From positions 248,001 to 312,000 of the forward strand of contig JAIYDN010000012.1 of assembly GCA_027487485.1 (NCBI GenBank): DNA of 64,000 bases. The letters are read 5' to 3'. The position numbers and the translations under genes were made by a program. Positions 9,598-19,040 of the stretch are shown here, piece after piece. Source of the DNA: Planctomycetaceae bacterium (GTDB taxonomy: Bacteria; Planctomycetota; Planctomycetia; Pirellulales; Pirellulaceae). How positions within the stretch are numbered: the stretch's first letter is position 1; every line of letters starts with the position of its first letter. A model generated the notes under the pieces. The model saw nothing but the letters and a program-made list of their open reading frames with translations. It was not told where the DNA came from and ran no database searches.

Positions 9598-12500
9598 ATA
9601 CTGCACATCACCTATACCGAAGGCATTGGAAGATGAAATTTATGCGAGATTCGCATCGGGTACTTGGTTTGACAATCATGTCCATGTCCATCGCAATGAG
9701 CAGGATTGCTGCTGCATTCACTCTTTCGGCTTTGCTCTTGGTTTGCAGCCCAGCACTGCAAGCTGGCACGAGCGGAGATTGGGAGAACATGAAGGGCATC
9801 ACCCCTCAAGGGTACGTCTGCGCCGCGACGAAGTCCCCAATCGTTCTGGACGGAAAGCTCGACGAAGCCAGTTGGAAATCGGCCCCCTGGACCAATGACT
9901 TTAATGACATCGAAGCGGATCTACGCCCAAAACCTCGTCAGCGAACACGAGCCAAGATGCTGTGGGACGCTGACTATGTTTACATCGCGGCTGAAATAGC
10001 CGAACAACATATCCAAGGCACGATCACCAAGCATGATGAAGTGATTTTCCAAGACAATGACTTCGAGGTATTCATCGACCCCGACGGGGACAACCATGCG
10101 TACTACGAATTCGAAATGAACGCTTTGAATACAACGTGGGATCTATTCTTGCCAAAACCCTACAAGGATGGGGGAGCGGCCGACAACAGCTGGGAATTTC
10201 AAGGGCTGAAGTCAGCGGTTCACCTCGAGGGAACCATCAACGATCCCTCGGATGTCGATTCGTTTTGGAGTCTCGAGATCGCGATTCCTTGGAAGGCTTT
10301 TCCGAAACATCCCGGCTACTCCCTGCCACCTCGCAATGGCGATCAATGGCGATTTGGTTTCTCACGGGTCGAATGGCAATTTGACGTTGTGGATGGCAAG
10401 TACCAAAAAGTGCCCAAGACCAAAGAAGATAACTGGGTATGGTCACCACAGGGCATTGTCGATATGCATCGACCTGAACGCTGGGGCTTTGTCGAATTCA
10501 CCACCGACGAAGCGCACCAACGTACCTTCGCGCATGATGAAAGTCTGACGATCCGCGATAATCTGATGGAAGTCTACCATCGACAACGAGCGTTTCGAGA
10601 CAAGAATGGCCACTGGGCCGCAGACTGGAAGTCTCTCGAATTCGAACCCAAATCAGCAAGCTCCGAATCGGCTCGGATGCAAGTGAATTCAGAGGGGTAT
10701 ACCGCTTCGCTGGTTAAAAAAATGGAAGACGGAACCAAGAAAACTTGGTTTGTTCGGCAGGATTCTAAATTGTGGTCTCAGATGGACAACAAGCTGGTTC
10801 AGGAAGCTCTCGGGCGCTCTGGAGAGAATCGCAAGAATTTAGAGTCGGCATTAACACAAGTTGCCCCAGAGCAACTGGAAGCGATGGAGTTTTTAATCGC
10901 CAACATGCCAGATCGCGATCTGAAGACACTGACGACTGATTTCTTAACAGAGAATGTCCAGCTTTCCTACCAAGCCCTAAACGAGTCCCCCTGGAAGGAC
11001 CAAATCCCTACCGACATCTTCCTCAATAACATTTTGCCTTACGCAAACATCAATGAGGGACGCGAACCATGGCGCAAGGATTTTCGAGCAAGGTTTTTGC
11101 CATTGATTGAAGGGGCAACAAGCCCATCCCAAGCAGCCGCCATGTTGAACCAGAAACTGTTTCCTTTGGTCAAGGTAAAGTACTCGACTCAAAGAGCCAA
11201 AGCCGATCAGAACCCAACGGAGTCCATCAAGTCGGGACTGGCGTCTTGTACTGGATTGTCGATCCTTTTGATCGACGCTTGCCGAGCGGTTGGCATTCCG
11301 GCTCGATTTGTTGGCACACCTTTGTGGTCGGACAACAGCGGCAATCATTCTTGGGTAGAAGTTTGGGATGACGGTTGGCACTTTACGGGGGCCGCAGAAC
11401 CTTCGGGCGACGCATTGGATCAAGCTTGGTTTATTGGTCGAGCGGCCACCGCAAAACGAGACTCTGTGATGAATGCAATCTATGCGGTCAGCTTTCAAAA
11501 AACGCCCCTCAAGTTTCCGCTGGTTTGGGACCGTTCCATTGACTACATCAAAGCAGTCAACGTAACAGATCGATACACTCAGCTCGGAGTCAAAACACCG
11601 GAAGGCAAATCGTTGGTCATGGTTCGTGTGCTCGATGCGAACGTTGGGCAACGAGTCGCCGCGCAGATTCGGATTCTCGACCAAACCGGGAAAGAACTTT
11701 CTGCAGGTCTGTCCAAAGATGAGCGATTCGATGCAAACGATCATTTGCAATTCTATGTTCCTATCGATCAAGAATTTTCGATCGAAGCTTCCGAAGGGGG
11801 CAGAGTCATCAAGCAGACGTTTCCTAGCCCGGCTTCTGGGAAAACGATCACCTTGGAACTTCCTCCGAAAGTCGCTGCAATGTCTTCGGCAATTCGGTTT
11901 GTCTCTACGAGCGCTACTGCGACGGAGTCGTTGACGAAAGCGGAAGCAGAAGAAGCCTTGCAGAAGCTGTGGCAAGAACACGTTGCAAGCATTCGCGAAT
12001 CGCGAGCCGATGAAATGAAATCGCAAGAGATCGTGATGAATAAGCTGAAGATGCCGTTTTCGACAGAAGTGTTCGGCGAGAAGCCTGAAACAGGACGCAG
12101 CATGTACATTTCCATGCATGGCGGCGGTGGCGCACCTTCCCAAGTGAACAATCAGCAATGGGACAACCAGAAAAAGCTCTACAAACTCGAAGAGGGGGTG
12201 TACGTGGTGCCCCGAGCACCAACAGACACATGGGACCTGTGGCATCAGTCTCACATCGACCTGTTCTTTGACCGCCTGATCGAGAATTGTATCGTATTCG
12301 AAGACGTCGATCCGAACCGAGTCTACATCATGGGTTATTCCGCAGGCGGGGATGGCGTCTATCAGTTAGCGCCGCGAATGGCCGACCGACTTGCTGCTGC
12401 TTCCATGATGGCGGGGCATCCTAATGAAACTTCTCCCTTAGGCCTACGAAATTTGCCGTTCACGCTTCACATGGGCGGTAACGACAAGGCCTACAACCGT

Positions 12501-12998
12501 AACAAGATTGCTGCCGAATGGGCCGTGAAGCTCGAGGACTTGCAAAAGCAAGATCCAAAGGGTTATGTGCATTTCGTCAAAATTCACGAGGGCAAAGGAC
12601 ATTGGATGGATCGAAAAGATGCTCAAGCGATCCCATGGATGGCAAAGTACACTCGCGATCCGTTTCCAAGCCGTATTGTCTGGAAGCAAGACGACGTTGT
12701 CCAAAAACGATTTTACTGGCTCGCAGTGGAACCCACCGACATTCGCGAACGTGCATTGGTGATTGCGAACCGCGATGGTCAGACGTTCGATATCCAGTCG
12801 CAAGACGTCGACAAGATTACATTGCGATTCAACGATTCCATGATTGATTTCGACCAACCGATCAAGGTAACCTCGGGCGAGAAAGTACTGTTCGAAGGAA
12901 AAGTAGAACGATCTCTCGAGTGTATTAAAAAGACCTTGAGCGAACGCGGCGATCGAAGTTCCGTTTACTCTTGCGAAGTCACAGTGGCGCTACGCTAA
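9594..12998 (+). CDS. Secreted fusion of CBM9-like, transglutaminase-like and alpha/beta-hydrolase domains
   Basis: The 1134-residue product has an N-terminal signal (hydrophobic AFTLSALLLVCSPALQA, about residues 41-57). A carbohydrate-binding family 9-like domain follows at about residues 75-305 (PIVLDGKLDEASWKSAPW; YVYIAAEI; DNDFEVFIDPDGD). A transglutaminase-like core at about 540-615 has Cys in SCTGLSILLIDACRA and His in GNHSWVEVWDDGWH. A C-terminal esterase domain at about 835-1030 has the oxyanion region MHGGGGAP, nucleophile elbow GYSAGG (about 914) and a late His in EGKGHWM. It probably acts outside the cytoplasm on polysaccharide or protein. The start overlaps cutC, but internal ATGs at 9633 or 9642 would give a more usual signal peptide. 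The next gene overlaps by one base. Confidence 0.82.
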   Translation: MNTAHHLYRRHWKMKFMRDSHRVLGLTIMSMSIAMSRIAAAFTLSALLLVCSPALQAGTSGDWENMKGITPQGYVCAATKSPIVLDGKLDEASWKSAPWTNDFNDIEADLRPKPRQRTRAKMLWDADYVYIAAEIAEQHIQGTITKHDEVIFQDNDFEVFIDPDGDNHAYYEFEMNALNTTWDLFLPKPYKDGGAADNSWEFQGLKSAVHLEGTINDPSDVDSFWSLEIAIPWKAFPKHPGYSLPPRNGDQWRFGFSRVEWQFDVVDGKYQKVPKTKEDNWVWSPQGIVDMHRPERWGFVEFTTDEAHQRTFAHDESLTIRDNLMEVYHRQRAFRDKNGHWAADWKSLEFEPKSASSESARMQVNSEGYTASLVKKMEDGTKKTWFVRQDSKLWSQMDNKLVQEALGRSGENRKNLESALTQVAPEQLEAMEFLIANMPDRDLKTLTTDFLTENVQLSYQALNESPWKDQIPTDIFLNNILPYANINEGREPWRKDFRARFLPLIEGATSPSQAAAMLNQKLFPLVKVKYSTQRAKADQNPTESIKSGLASCTGLSILLIDACRAVGIPARFVGTPLWSDNSGNHSWVEVWDDGWHFTGAAEPSGDALDQAWFIGRAATAKRDSVMNAIYAVSFQKTPLKFPLVWDRSIDYIKAVNVTDRYTQLGVKTPEGKSLVMVRVLDANVGQRVAAQIRILDQTGKELSAGLSKDERFDANDHLQFYVPIDQEFSIEASEGGRVIKQTFPSPASGKTITLELPPKVAAMSSAIRFVSTSATATESLTKAEAEEALQKLWQEHVASIRESRADEMKSQEIVMNKLKMPFSTEVFGEKPETGRSMYISMHGGGGAPSQVNNQQWDNQKKLYKLEEGVYVVPRAPTDTWDLWHQSHIDLFFDRLIENCIVFEDVDPNRVYIMGYSAGGDGVYQLAPRMADRLAAASMMAGHPNETSPLGLRNLPFTLHMGGNDKAYNRNKIAAEWAVKLEDLQKQDPKGYVHFVKIHEGKGHWMDRKDAQAIPWMAKYTRDPFPSRIVWKQDDVVQKRFYWLAVEPTDIRERALVIANRDGQTFDIQSQDVDKITLRFNDSMIDFDQPIKVTSGEKVLFEGKVERSLECIKKTLSERGDRSSVYSCEVTVALR

Positions 12999-13993
12999 TG
13001 AAAACGATCGTATTTGACAGCAAGCCTTACGACCGCGAATACCTGCAATCGGCTGTTGGTTCATCGCAAGTCGACTGGAATTTCCAGGAGTCTCGGTTAA
13101 CACCGGAAACAGCCAAGATTGCAGAAGGGGCCCAAGCCGTTTGCATCTTCGTGAATGATTTGGCCGACCGACTGACCTTGCAAACATTGGCTCAACAGGG
13201 CGTTCGATTAGTTGCCTTGCGTTGTGCCGGTTTCAACAACGTCGACTTAGCTGCGGCAAAAGAATTCGGAATTTCAATCGTAAGAGTGCCTGCGTACTCG
13301 CCGCATGCCGTTGCGGAGCATGCCGTCGGTTTGCTGATGACATTGAACCGGAAAATCCACCGCGCCTACAATCGTGTTCGCGAGCTAAATTTTTCCATCA
13401 ACGGCTTGGTTGGGTTCGATATTTTTGGCAAGACGATTGGGATCATTGGAACGGGCAAGATAGGACAGATTACAGCTCAGATCTTTCGGGGCTTTGGTGC
13501 AAACGTAATCGCATACGATCCATTTCCGAATTCGGCTTGGGCAAACGACCATGGAGTACGGTATACCTCCCTGGATGACCTTTTTAGCCAATCCGACGTG
13601 CTGTCCTTGCATTTACCGCTGACACCGGAAACCAAGCACTTGATCAACTCGACCACTTTGGCTCGAACCAAGCGAGGAGTCTACTTAATCAACACCAGCC
13701 GAGGCAAGTTGATTGAAACGACAGCCTTAATTGCAGCCATCAAGACCGGGCAAGTGGGCGGGGTTGCTTTGGATGTTTACGAAGAAGAAGAAGGAGTCTT
13801 CTTTCACGATCTTTCGGGGATTGTCCCTCAGGATCAAGAGCTCTCACAGTTACTGATTTTTCCTAACGTCTTGATTACCTCGCATCAGGCGTTCTTAACT
13901 CAAGAGGCGCTCTCAGAAATCGCACGAGTGACCGTCGAAAATCTTTTGCGATTCCATCGCCAAGAGGCGTTCTTAGAAGGGACCTCGTTGTAG
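12998..13993 (+). CDS. ldhA: 2-hydroxyacid dehydrogenase, D-lactate dehydrogenase type
   Basis: The 331-residue product has the substrate-domain start MKTIVFDSKPYDREYL, the NAD-binding motif GIIGTGKIGQ (about residue 147), and catalytic residues Arg in INTSRGKLIE, Glu in the VYEEEEG segment and His in SHQAFLTQEAL. The SHQAFLT form points to the fermentative D-lactate dehydrogenase subgroup (pyruvate + NADH to D-lactate), though other 2-hydroxyacids are possible. The ATG shares a base with the previous stop (TAATG), so the three-gene set cutC, esterase fusion, ldhA is probably one transcript. Confidence 0.87.
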   Translation: MKTIVFDSKPYDREYLQSAVGSSQVDWNFQESRLTPETAKIAEGAQAVCIFVNDLADRLTLQTLAQQGVRLVALRCAGFNNVDLAAAKEFGISIVRVPAYSPHAVAEHAVGLLMTLNRKIHRAYNRVRELNFSINGLVGFDIFGKTIGIIGTGKIGQITAQIFRGFGANVIAYDPFPNSAWANDHGVRYTSLDDLFSQSDVLSLHLPLTPETKHLINSTTLARTKRGVYLINTSRGKLIETTALIAAIKTGQVGGVALDVYEEEEGVFFHDLSGIVPQDQELSQLLIFPNVLITSHQAFLTQEALSEIARVTVENLLRFHRQEAFLEGTSL

Positions 13994-14096
13994 GCACATG
14001 TGCCAAGTGTGCCAAGGCGACGCGCTTGGTGTGGCAGGTTGATCTGCACATGCGCAATGTTCGTTGCTTCGATAGGAAATTAGCTTGTCGCTTTGT

Positions 14097-14168
14097 TGAG
14101 CCGCGGGCGCTAGCCGCGTTGAGTTCCATTGCGCTAGATACGAGGTCGCGGCTAGCGCCTGCGGCTCA
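14097..14168. repeat. REP-like inverted repeat pair, copy 1
   Basis: Two arms of 23 bases, 14097-14119 and 14146-14168, are reverse complements with about one mismatch. Both contain the core CGGCTAGCGCC with a flanking GCGGCTC. They form a long hairpin with a 26-base loop. The same unit recurs singly at 35941-35963 and 47766-47788, and a shorter fragment appears near 22939. This fits a REP/BIME-type element; a RAYT transposase gene is present at 33232-34413. Confidence 0.7.
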
Positions 14169-14198
14169 AGTTAGGACTCTATTCGGATTAGATTTTGG

Positions 14199-14261
14199 GT
14201 AGCTGGTGTCGCCAGACTTCAGTGCGTCGCAGGGAAACCGAACTCTGGCGAGTCCGGCTAC
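14199..14261. repeat. Intergenic inverted repeat
   Basis: GTAGCTGGTGTCGCCAGA (14199-14216) pairs imperfectly with TCTGGCGAGTCCGGCTAC (14244-14261). Together with the REP-like pair it fills most of the 350-base gap between the dehydrogenase and stress-protein genes. No gene is visible there. Confidence 0.6.
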
Positions 14262-14342
14262 TATGGACGAAAACATTGCCAGTCAACTCGCATCCAAACA
14301 ACTGACTAGCAAGGTCTAATTGTAGCCATATGCTTCGCAACG

Positions 14343-15254
14343 TTATCGAGAATGTTTCACAGCAAGAATACTGAGCTTCGAATGACTCAGCACTCGATCT
14401 GCGGTGTTGCCCAGCACTAAACCCGAAAGTCCGTTGCGACCTACATTGCCGATCACGACCAGGTCAACCTTGGTATCTTTCGCGCATTGGCAAATCTCTT
14501 TCCAAGCAATCCCATTGCGAACATGCGAAAAAATGGCATGTTCGCCTGGGGCTAGGGTTGCAATGAACTGCTTAAGATTTTGTTCGGCTTGTTCGCGCAC
14601 CGCGTTTCGCATGATTTCGGCATCGGATTTTGGAAAGGACATGACCTTTGGGATGTCCCCATCGTCGATCACGTGCAAAAGGTGAACGTCCGCCCCCAAC
14701 TGTTTCGCTAAAGAAAGTCCTTCTTGCGCAGCGACGAGAGAGGATTCCGAAAAGTCGGTACACAGCAAAATCGACTTTGGTTTCCTTGGCATTTCATCAC
14801 TTGTGGCCAGGACAGAGCAAGTGCATCGAGTGATCAGCCCTCGAGAAGTGCTCCCCAAGAGAAACTGTTCCCAGCCAGAATGCCCGCTTCGCCCAGTAAC
14901 AACGAGATCGATTTTTTCTTGCTCTACCAGATCTGAGATGGCGATATGCGGCGATCCTACAGCGACTCGGGCCTCGACTTTCAGTCCGTCCGTTCCGGTG
15001 TCATGAATCAGCTTTTCCAAGTTGATAATAGCATCTTGCCGCAACTCCTCTTGCATGACGGCGTAATCGTAGAAGGGGCCGCCAAGCTCGGATGCGGTTG
15101 GCATGATTGCTAGGTCGGAAACACAATGGGCGACAAGCAATTTTGCGTTGGATGCCTTCGCAATTTCAACTGCCCTTGCAAAAGCAATTCGAGCATGACG
15201 AGAAAAATCGCATGCCACCAGGACTTTTTTGTAAAGTTGAGTTTCGGCACTCAC
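14343..15254 (-). CDS. Universal stress protein with two UspA domains
   Basis: From the GTG at 15254 the product is 303 residues with two tandem Usp domains. The first (about 1-150) has VLVACDFS and the ATP-type loop VTGRSGHSGWEQFLLGS. The second (about 155-300) has SILLCTDFSESSL and VIGNVGRNGLSGLVLGNT. Both loops fit the G-x2-G-x9-G(S/T) pattern of ATP-binding Usps, which act in the cytoplasm under stress or growth arrest. The GTG is preceded at 6 bases by AAGGAAA (15261-15267), favouring it over an upstream start at 15332. It lies 90 bases downstream of the 1174-residue gene and may share its transcript. Confidence 0.88.
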   Translation of the reverse strand: MSAETQLYKKVLVACDFSRHARIAFARAVEIAKASNAKLLVAHCVSDLAIMPTASELGGPFYDYAVMQEELRQDAIINLEKLIHDTGTDGLKVEARVAVGSPHIAISDLVEQEKIDLVVTGRSGHSGWEQFLLGSTSRGLITRCTCSVLATSDEMPRKPKSILLCTDFSESSLVAAQEGLSLAKQLGADVHLLHVIDDGDIPKVMSFPKSDAEIMRNAVREQAEQNLKQFIATLAPGEHAIFSHVRNGIAWKEICQCAKDTKVDLVVIGNVGRNGLSGLVLGNTADRVLSHSKLSILAVKHSR

Positions 15255-15344
15255 GTTGTTTTTCCTTCGATGCGAGAATGAGCTTCCATGGGAGCTGAGC
15301 CCTAGGAAGCACATGTGCAACGTTTGTGCCAAACGCCTCGTTGA

Positions 15345-18300
15345 CTATCGCGTTTGACTCACAATAAACTGTGTGGCGGGATCCACCCCCAAACATCCAA
15401 CCAGCGAATCAAGGTATGTCGGCTGGGAACATGCCTGAAGCTGAGCCTTGGCCAATTGCAGTTGCTTCTGCAAACCAAGACGTTGGGTGACGGCTCTGTG
15501 GGTTGGCCGACTGCAGTACTCTTCCAAGTAGGCCACATGGCGAGTCCACAATGCTATGTCCACTCGTTGTTTGCATTGCAATCGGGATCGGTACCAATCG
15601 CTTTGCATCAAATTCTCCCGGGTAAATAGTGATCGTACTTCAGGAGAGCTCAAGGTCAGCCCGTTCCAAGTCCCTTCGGCCATGATTTTGAGAATGGCTT
15701 TCAACGGTGGGCATGCTAATTCGAAGCTTCCATCCTGCAAATACACTTCGGCCACTCTCTTTTGAGCTTCCGCGATATGCAAGATCCCGTCGGCGTACGA
15801 ATCCATATCTTGCTTCTCAGGACAGAGAATTCGTTCGTCGAACACCTTGCTAGGATTATCAAAGACGCGACCGAAGTAACGTCGGACGAATCGAGAAGTG
15901 ATTCGATATCCCAGCCGGCTAGCGGGTATGAGAACCCCTTCATGTTCGAAGTCCTCTAGTTTTTCGAGCAACCCACTGCGGATCAAAAAATCGGGCTCAC
16001 GTTCTTCAGGACGCAACCGACACCAAATTTCAGGCACAAACATACTGATGTCGTGTCCGACTTCAATCTCGGGGCCGATATGACCGGCAGCGGTACTGTA
16101 TCCACCTAAACCGGTCAGAATCATACTGACGATCGACGTGTTCAGGTCGTAGCACATGTTCAGCGCATTAAAGGGACCTTTGGTAAGTGCACCTTCACTG
16201 CCAGCCCCAGTTGTCGACGGGCTCTTGCCTGTGAGCGAACAGACGTAATCCATCACCAATTCCGGTAGCTCTTGATAATGAATCGGTCCAAACACTGCCA
16301 GAGACCGAATCCCTACCTTCAGTTCCGGCGGATTGTTGCGTCGCCCAGACAAAATCGATCCGACAGGAATCGGAACCGGAGCATTCGCAGGCGTTGCACG
16401 GTACAGTTGGATACCACGAAACGCAACGTAGCGGTCGAACGGATCGAGCAAATCGGGGCGGTCTTGAAGATAACGAGGATTTTTCGAAGGCTTGCCATCC
16501 ACCCAACGCGGCTGAGCTGACGAAACAACAAATTCTTGCTTGCTCGCCATAAAGCTCGTAAGCCGATCGCGCATCGGTGCAGAGTATTGTTCAAAATCGA
16601 TAATGTTCGAAATCTCTTGTTCGATGGTCTTGCGCGCCAAAGGCTCAAAATTGCAGAAGAAGTTACCGACATCCGCAATATCCTTTTCCGTTTGCTTGTC
16701 CAATCCACGGTGGACAGCATCGTCGGGGCGTTGAAACAAGCGATACTCACAATTGGCGACAAACTTGTAACTTCGCTCCGCCGGAAAGTCCTGACCTTCC
16801 GGCAACGTCGGAAGAAAGCGTTTGGGAACCACTACGCTAGCGGTGATATCGTCCTCCAACTGAATCTTGGCGGCGGCGGCAAAGTCCTGTCGAAGCTTGT
16901 ACATCCGCCAGCGTCCAAGTGGATCAAGACCCACTCGTAGATACATGCCGACAAGCTTTCGGTTCCCAAATTTGAGCTCGTGTCCATTGTCGCCATTGAC
17001 CACATCCACACCGAAATGCTGTCGCCAATTGCCGTTCCATTCCGGCTTGCAGAAGCGTTTGATGATAAAGGCCATGGCATACAAATGAGTCGGGATGCTC
17101 TTGAGCCAAGTGTTGTACGCATCCGTGTACTCGCGGGATGGAGTGAGCAGCTTAATGACACTTCCCAGAGTGCGATCGGGGTCCAACACCTTTCGGCTGT
17201 CGCGTTGGCCGTAGTCTGGTTTTTCCGTGGAATCCTCGCGCCATCGATCGGAGTAATCATGCTCAAACAAGGCTTGAAGCTGATCGAAATCGCTGTCTAT
17301 GTCGGAAACAAAGATGGGCCCGCCTTGCATGTAGTCACGAAGCGATTTGCTAATTTCGCTTTTGCCACCGCCACTGACTGTACATGGTTTATGGCAAACC
17401 GTTCCTTCGCCCCCCGTTCCGATCAATCGCCACGACGGCGCACAGGGATGCTTTTCCATCTGAACTTTGTAGCCACTTGGGGCCATGTAAATTTTGTTTT
17501 GTTCCAACGCGATGGAATAGTTTTTACCATCGATCGACCATCGAATGGTTCGGTCGTACAACGAAGCGAAAGCATCTTCACGAACATAGACTAGATTAGG
17601 ATATTGGCGATCGATTCCGTATCCTTCAGGATGCACGTCGATAAAACCAGAATAGTCTTTTGCCACGTCCATGAAGGTTCGGCCATTGTACCGGCGTGAA
17701 TCCCACTGGAATTCCTCCCCCAGATTGTGCGAGACAAAGGCGAGAGTTCCCCCCGCATGCTCCTCTTCTACATTCCCCAGAAGGTTCGCCGCATAACTGA
17801 TCTGCGTCTTCACTTCCTTCTTGCAATAACCGTAATAGTTGTCTGCAATCAGAGTAACAATCACTCCGGTGGAATCTCGGCAAGTAATCTTAAAGGCTTG
17901 TCCATCATTGTACTTTTCGGAAGGATCTTCCCAACACATTCGATCACGCTTTTGACGCTCGGTTGCGTCTTGGACGCGCGGCAAACCCAATTCCTTCTTG
18001 GTCAGTTCGGTCAGATGGGGAGCCAAGATGACACATCCCGTGTGACCGGACCAATGCGCGCAGTCGAGCGCTGCATCATTTTCAGGAACAAGCGGATCGC
18101 CAGAATTTCCAAAAATCGATTCGACGAAATCAAGATTGCTCACCAACCCACCCGGAGCAAAGAACCGAATCTCCATCGATTTATGAGGGCAATAACCAGC
18201 AACCTCCGGACACACCAACGGTCGAATTAGCAAGGATACAAATGTCTTGGCCGGCATCGAATTGGACTGGGTGAAGGGCAGATCCATCAGCGTATCAGGA

Positions 18301-18869
18301 GGCTGCATCGCGGCCTGAAACATCTTCGCAAAAGCAGATTTCGGCACGGCGCGCTTGTCTCCCGCAATCGGCAAGCCACCTTCGGTAACGTGAAACGTCC
18401 CTTGGGTCGTTCGGCGATCCGTCCGAGGGTTGTGTAGCACCCCGTTGGCAACCCGGTAGGAATTGAGAAGATCATTCTGGAATCGCTCTCCTCCATCGGG
18501 CAAGCTCAACTGCCTCGCGAGCCCGTGGTGGTCAAGCACGAGCGTCGAGTGCGGCAACTGGAGAGCGGTTTCAAGCGAACAATCTGCAAAGTAGCGTTGA
18601 AGAAATTCTTCGATCCGATGATCGATCGGAGCACGTAACTGGGAAAGAAGACGGTTCTTTTCTTCCAGGTTTGCAAGAAGCCCATCAGGCAAGTCGACGC
18701 GACTTTTGGCTTCTTCGTCCAAAACCAAGTCCGAAGCGGCCATCTGCATGTAGATGTATTGACGCAGGGTTGCAGCAGCGATTGGGTTGCGGTCTGCATT
18801 GCGGCCCCACGATAACGAACGTTCGGGCGAATGAAGAAGCCAACCTTTGTCAATCGATTCATCTTGCAT
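15345..18869 (-). CDS. Large conserved protein, candidate PPi-type phosphoenolpyruvate carboxykinase
   Basis: The 1174-residue product (about 130 kDa) has no signal peptide or clear membrane segment. Visible glycine-rich or loop-like motifs are VSGGGKSEISKSL (about residue 500), SLTGKSPSTTGAGSEGA (about 920) and GHIGPEIEVGHDISMFVPE (about 980). Its size and these loops recall the diphosphate-dependent PEP carboxykinases known from Propionibacterium and Entamoeba, which interconvert oxaloacetate + PPi with PEP + CO2 + phosphate. I cannot align it to active-site residues by eye, so this is recognition rather than proof. It may be cotranscribed with the downstream stress protein. If the call is wrong it is a large cytoplasmic protein of unknown function. 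Confidence 0.5.
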   Translation of the reverse strand: MQDESIDKGWLLHSPERSLSWGRNADRNPIAAATLRQYIYMQMAASDLVLDEEAKSRVDLPDGLLANLEEKNRLLSQLRAPIDHRIEEFLQRYFADCSLETALQLPHSTLVLDHHGLARQLSLPDGGERFQNDLLNSYRVANGVLHNPRTDRRTTQGTFHVTEGGLPIAGDKRAVPKSAFAKMFQAAMQPPDTLMDLPFTQSNSMPAKTFVSLLIRPLVCPEVAGYCPHKSMEIRFFAPGGLVSNLDFVESIFGNSGDPLVPENDAALDCAHWSGHTGCVILAPHLTELTKKELGLPRVQDATERQKRDRMCWEDPSEKYNDGQAFKITCRDSTGVIVTLIADNYYGYCKKEVKTQISYAANLLGNVEEEHAGGTLAFVSHNLGEEFQWDSRRYNGRTFMDVAKDYSGFIDVHPEGYGIDRQYPNLVYVREDAFASLYDRTIRWSIDGKNYSIALEQNKIYMAPSGYKVQMEKHPCAPSWRLIGTGGEGTVCHKPCTVSGGGKSEISKSLRDYMQGGPIFVSDIDSDFDQLQALFEHDYSDRWREDSTEKPDYGQRDSRKVLDPDRTLGSVIKLLTPSREYTDAYNTWLKSIPTHLYAMAFIIKRFCKPEWNGNWRQHFGVDVVNGDNGHELKFGNRKLVGMYLRVGLDPLGRWRMYKLRQDFAAAAKIQLEDDITASVVVPKRFLPTLPEGQDFPAERSYKFVANCEYRLFQRPDDAVHRGLDKQTEKDIADVGNFFCNFEPLARKTIEQEISNIIDFEQYSAPMRDRLTSFMASKQEFVVSSAQPRWVDGKPSKNPRYLQDRPDLLDPFDRYVAFRGIQLYRATPANAPVPIPVGSILSGRRNNPPELKVGIRSLAVFGPIHYQELPELVMDYVCSLTGKSPSTTGAGSEGALTKGPFNALNMCYDLNTSIVSMILTGLGGYSTAAGHIGPEIEVGHDISMFVPEIWCRLRPEEREPDFLIRSGLLEKLEDFEHEGVLIPASRLGYRITSRFVRRYFGRVFDNPSKVFDERILCPEKQDMDSYADGILHIAEAQKRVAEVYLQDGSFELACPPLKAILKIMAEGTWNGLTLSSPEVRSLFTRENLMQSDWYRSRLQCKQRVDIALWTRHVAYLEEYCSRPTHRAVTQRLGLQKQLQLAKAQLQACSQPTYLDSLVGCLGVDPATQFIVSQTR

Positions 18870-19040
18870 AATGCGATGGTTCCAAAGAACGAGTAAGCGC
18901 TAGGTGACGCCGTAGGAATAAAGCCGTTGAGAAGCGAGAACGACGGCCTAGAGGCTTGGAGAATGAGACGGAACGTCCCCCCAACTTTTGTCGCTCGACC
19001 CCTCGAAAAAGCATTCTGGCTTATTCAGGGGTAGATGCAA

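Noticed and set aside
10977-12254. 425-codon minus-strand frame inside the triple-domain gene
   Set aside because: It lies wholly opposite a gene with three recognisable domains and shows no family resemblance.
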